Position numbers and translations under genes: made by a program
Shown here: positions 61,835 to 64,000 of the stretch, in pieces
Position numbering within the stretch: the stretch's first letter is position 1
Layout of the letters: each line of letters opens with the position of its first letter
From: Bacteroidaceae bacterium
GTDB taxonomy: Bacteria; Bacteroidota; Bacteroidia; Bacteroidales; Bacteroidaceae
Direction: 5' to 3'
DNA: 64,000 nucleotides
NCBI GenBank assembly: GCA_017557635.1
Contig: JAFYYH010000004.1
Span: 23,883 to 87,882 of the forward strand
Notes under the pieces: generated by a model
The model's input: only the letters and a program-made list of their open reading frames with translations
Told to the model about the DNA's origin: nothing
Database searches by the model: none

Positions 61835-63859
61835 ATGATTGACCAGTTAACCATAGAGAAGATACTCGATGCAGCCAACATTGTCGATGTGGTATCAGAG
61901 TTCGTTACCCTGCGACGCCGCGGAGTGAACTATGTGGGACTGTGTCCTTTCCATAACGAGAAGACCCCCTCGTTCTATGTTTCACCCTCCAAGGGCATAT
62001 GCAAATGTTTCAGTTGCGGCAAGGGCGGCAACGTGATCCATTTCCTCATGGAGCACGAGCAGATGTCCTACTGGGACGCCGCAAAATGGCTGGCCCGCAA
62101 GTACGGCATTCCCTACAGCGAGCGTGAACTTACCGACTCCGAGAAGGCGCTTCAGAACGAGCGCGAGTCAATGTTCATTACCAACCAGTTCGCACTGGAT
62201 TTCTTCAAGGATACGCTGCTTAACACCGAGAAGGGCCGCGCCATCGGTCTGGCCTATTTCCGCAAGCGCGGATTCCGCGACGACATACTTGACAAGTTCT
62301 TCCTGGGCTATTGCCCCGAAGAGCCCGATGCACTTGCCCGCGCCGCACTGGCCAAGGGTTTCACCAAGGAGAACCTCATCAAGACCGGCCTGTGCTACGA
62401 GCGCGAGAACGACGGCCAGCTGCGTGACCGCTTTCACGGCCGCGTGATATTCCCCGTCCACTCCATATCGGGCAAGGTGGTTGCCTTTGGCGGCCGCATA
62501 ATGAGTTCCGATGCCAAGGTGGCCAAATACGTCAACTCGCCGGAGTCCATCATATACTCCAAGAGCCGCGAGCTCTACGGACTCTATCAGGCCAAGCAGG
62601 CCATAGTCCGCAAGGACCGCTGCTTTCTGGTTGAGGGTTATGCCGATGTAATAAGCATGTTCCAGAGCGGAGTGGAGAACGTGGTCGCATCAAGCGGCAC
62701 ATCGCTCACCCCCGGTCAGATACGTCTGATACACCGTTTCACCAACAATATCACCGTTCTCTATGACGGCGACAAGGCCGGCATCAAGGCCTCGCTGCGC
62801 GGCATTGACATGCTGCTGGCAGAGGGCATGAACGTAAAAGTACTGCTGCTGCCCGACGGCGAGGATCCCGACAGCTTTGCACAGGGTCGCGGCGCCACCG
62901 CCTTCCAGCAGTACATCGACACCCATCAGGTGGATTTTATCCGCTTCAAGGTCAACCTCCTTATGGAGGATGCGGCCGATGACCCCTACAGCCGCAGCGA
63001 GCTCATCAAGAGTATCACTCAGAGCATATCGGTCATACAGGATCCCATAGTACGCTCGGTCTATATCACCGAGTGCAGCCAGATAATGAAGATTGATGAG
63101 CGTCTGCTCATTAACGACGTCAACCGCCGCCAGCGCGAGCAGGCACAGGCTGCCCCCCAGCCCACACCTCAGCCCGCCGCTCCCGAGGCAGAGCAACCCG
63201 CCGAACCCGAGCCCGCGGAATCACCCGAATCCACCGATGAAAAGGCCCCGGAGCCGCAGATATCGGACCAGGAGAAACTGCGTCAGGACATACGCGCACT
63301 CAAGCGCGAGGGCCTGGGTCCAATGATGGATAAGGAGCGTCTGCTGTCACAGCTCATCGTCAGATACGGAGGCCGCGTCATGTGCAACTATCAGGATGAA
63401 GACGGCCAGGATCAGGAAATGACTGTGGGACAGTTTATTGTGGGTTCGCTTCAGAATGACTCGCTGGAGTTCCGCCATCCGGTTTACAAGCGTTTCGTGG
63501 AGATCATGGCCGAGCATCTGGACGAGAAGGATTTCAATACCCAGAAGTTCTTCATGTCCCACCCCGAGACATTCGTAAGCCTCACCGCCGCCAGCCTCAT
63601 GGAGGAGCGTTACCAGCTGAGCGGCCTCTTCAAGGACAATATGCCCACCGAGGATGAGACCCACCTCTTCAAGCTGACCAGTCACATCATGGCCGACTAC
63701 CAGATGGAGGTGGTCCGCCTGGAAATCAAGAAAACAGAAAAAGAGATCCAAGAGGCCACATCTGACACTCTAGCATCTCTCCAAACCCGCTACCAGCAAC
63801 TCCTCCTAGCCCGCTCCGAGCTCTCCAAAACCTTGGGCGAGCGCGTCATCACCCTCTAA
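61835..63859 (+). CDS. dnaG: DNA primase DnaG
   Basis: 674 residues from ATG at 61835 (MIDQLTIEKILDAANIVDVV). Zinc finger LCPFHNEKTPSFYVSPSKGI with CKCFSCGKGGNVIHFL (residues about 32-65), primase core FHGRVIFPVHSISGKVVAFG GRIM, TOPRIM LVEGYADVISMFQSG and VLYDGDKAGIKASLRGIDML, then a Pro/Glu/Ala-rich linker (about 435-485) and a C-terminal helicase-binding domain. Codon use in this gene is markedly richer in C and G than in the accessory regions. Alone on the plus strand. Confidence 0.97.
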   Translation: MIDQLTIEKILDAANIVDVVSEFVTLRRRGVNYVGLCPFHNEKTPSFYVSPSKGICKCFSCGKGGNVIHFLMEHEQMSYWDAAKWLARKYGIPYSERELTDSEKALQNERESMFITNQFALDFFKDTLLNTEKGRAIGLAYFRKRGFRDDILDKFFLGYCPEEPDALARAALAKGFTKENLIKTGLCYERENDGQLRDRFHGRVIFPVHSISGKVVAFGGRIMSSDAKVAKYVNSPESIIYSKSRELYGLYQAKQAIVRKDRCFLVEGYADVISMFQSGVENVVASSGTSLTPGQIRLIHRFTNNITVLYDGDKAGIKASLRGIDMLLAEGMNVKVLLLPDGEDPDSFAQGRGATAFQQYIDTHQVDFIRFKVNLLMEDAADDPYSRSELIKSITQSISVIQDPIVRSVYITECSQIMKIDERLLINDVNRRQREQAQAAPQPTPQPAAPEAEQPAEPEPAESPESTDEKAPEPQISDQEKLRQDIRALKREGLGPMMDKERLLSQLIVRYGGRVMCNYQDEDGQDQEMTVGQFIVGSLQNDSLEFRHPVYKRFVEIMAEHLDEKDFNTQKFFMSHPETFVSLTAASLMEERYQLSGLFKDNMPTEDETHLFKLTSHIMADYQMEVVRLEIKKTEKEIQEATSDTLASLQTRYQQLLLARSELSKTLGERVITL

Positions 63860-63861
63860 TT

Positions 63862-64000
63862 GTCTTGTCCTAAAAAAAGTTGACTCGCAAAAACGAGTTA
63901 ACAATGAAGAGCAATCGTACAGTTTTGAAAGATCAGTATTACAAAAAGGTTATTGATCTTTACACGAAAGAGCATCTGTCCATGTGGCAAATCGCAAAGA
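63862..64000 (+). mobile_element. Left end of an insertion sequence (cut by window edge)
   Basis: Begins just after dnaG, near TGTCTTGTCCTAAAAAAAGT. A hairpin GTTGACTCG-CAAAAA-CGAGTTAAC (63880-63903, one mismatch) lies directly before the transposase-like ATG. The end position is a guess, because the other terminus is outside. Confidence 0.5.
63904..64000 (+). CDS. Transposase N-terminus (3' end outside window)
   Basis: 32 codons are visible: MKSNRTVLKDQYYKKVIDLY then TKEHLSMWQIAK, an HTH like those at the start of IS3/IS481-type transposases or OrfA proteins. The family cannot be fixed from this fragment. Confidence 0.55.
   Translation, partial: MKSNRTVLKDQYYKKVIDLYTKEHLSMWQIAK

Overview
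The window looks like a chromosomal segment of a Bacteroidales bacterium (Bacteroidaceae/Prevotellaceae type, genus not resolvable by eye). The gene families are typical of that order: FISUMP domain, SusC-like plug domains, DUF3244, six-bladed beta-propeller lipoproteins, TPR proteins with a transmembrane segment and a C-terminal HTH, and a split ManC. Many genes are also preceded by the Bacteroidetes promoter form TAnnTTTG, often with TTTG or TTGK 19-20 nt upstream. The two tRNA genes do not encode CCA. Almost all genes lie on the minus strand.

Layout, low to high coordinates. 1-6.7 kb: core operon rimP-nusA-infB-cvpA-sufB (minus strand, sufB cut by the window edge), with a promoter and an intrinsic-terminator-like hairpin in the rimP leader. 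6.8-12.4 kb: a CE6-like esterase, a 41-residue membrane peptide gene not found by length-limited gene calling, an S41 protease, tRNA-Asn, manC-nhaC and tRNA-Leu. 12.5-19.7 kb: accessory island of secreted proteins, including short paralogues that carry carboxypeptidase-regulatory and/or TonB-plug-like domains but no beta-barrel, plus DUF4419, FISUMP and a lipoprotein. Four promoters here share one architecture: a 20-bp element (consensus GCGTTGCAAAAACGTTGCAA), 7 nt, TTGK, 19 nt, TAnnTTTG. HicB with a degenerate HicA, and a DUF4160/DUF2442-HTH pair, lie on the opposite strand. 20.5-32.7 kb: GNAT, BASS transporter, a YARHG-domain protein and an RND efflux operon (TolC, adaptor, two RND permeases) preceded by a DUF1573 lipoprotein.

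32.8-49.6 kb is the most interesting region: an apparent long operon (minus strand, 45.1 to 33.5 kb) encoding two transglutaminase-like lipoproteins (one with intact Cys-His-Asp, one degenerate), a beta-propeller lipoprotein, four paralogous double-glycine-leader peptides with two CxxC motifs each, a multi-pass membrane protein, a thioredoxin-fold protein with CGIC, a C39-peptidase ABC exporter, an O-antigen-ligase-like protein and a TPR protein. It is bracketed by two copies of a cassette made of terminator, overlapping promoter, leader and a DUF3244 gene. Upstream sit two paralogous TPR-TM-HTH regulators with a possible structured RNA between them. The inferred scheme is: regulators sense something at the envelope, the exporter cleaves and secretes the peptides, and the CxxC protein and lipoproteins act on them outside the inner membrane. 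I found no gene arrangement I recognise as a named system.

49.7-64 kb: a giant alpha-2-macroglobulin-like protein without a visible thioester motif, then a housekeeping run (AraC-type regulator, AlkD-like, Fur-like, purA, zinc metallopeptidase, hisS, ruvB; minus strand), divergent dnaG, and the start of an insertion sequence at the right edge.
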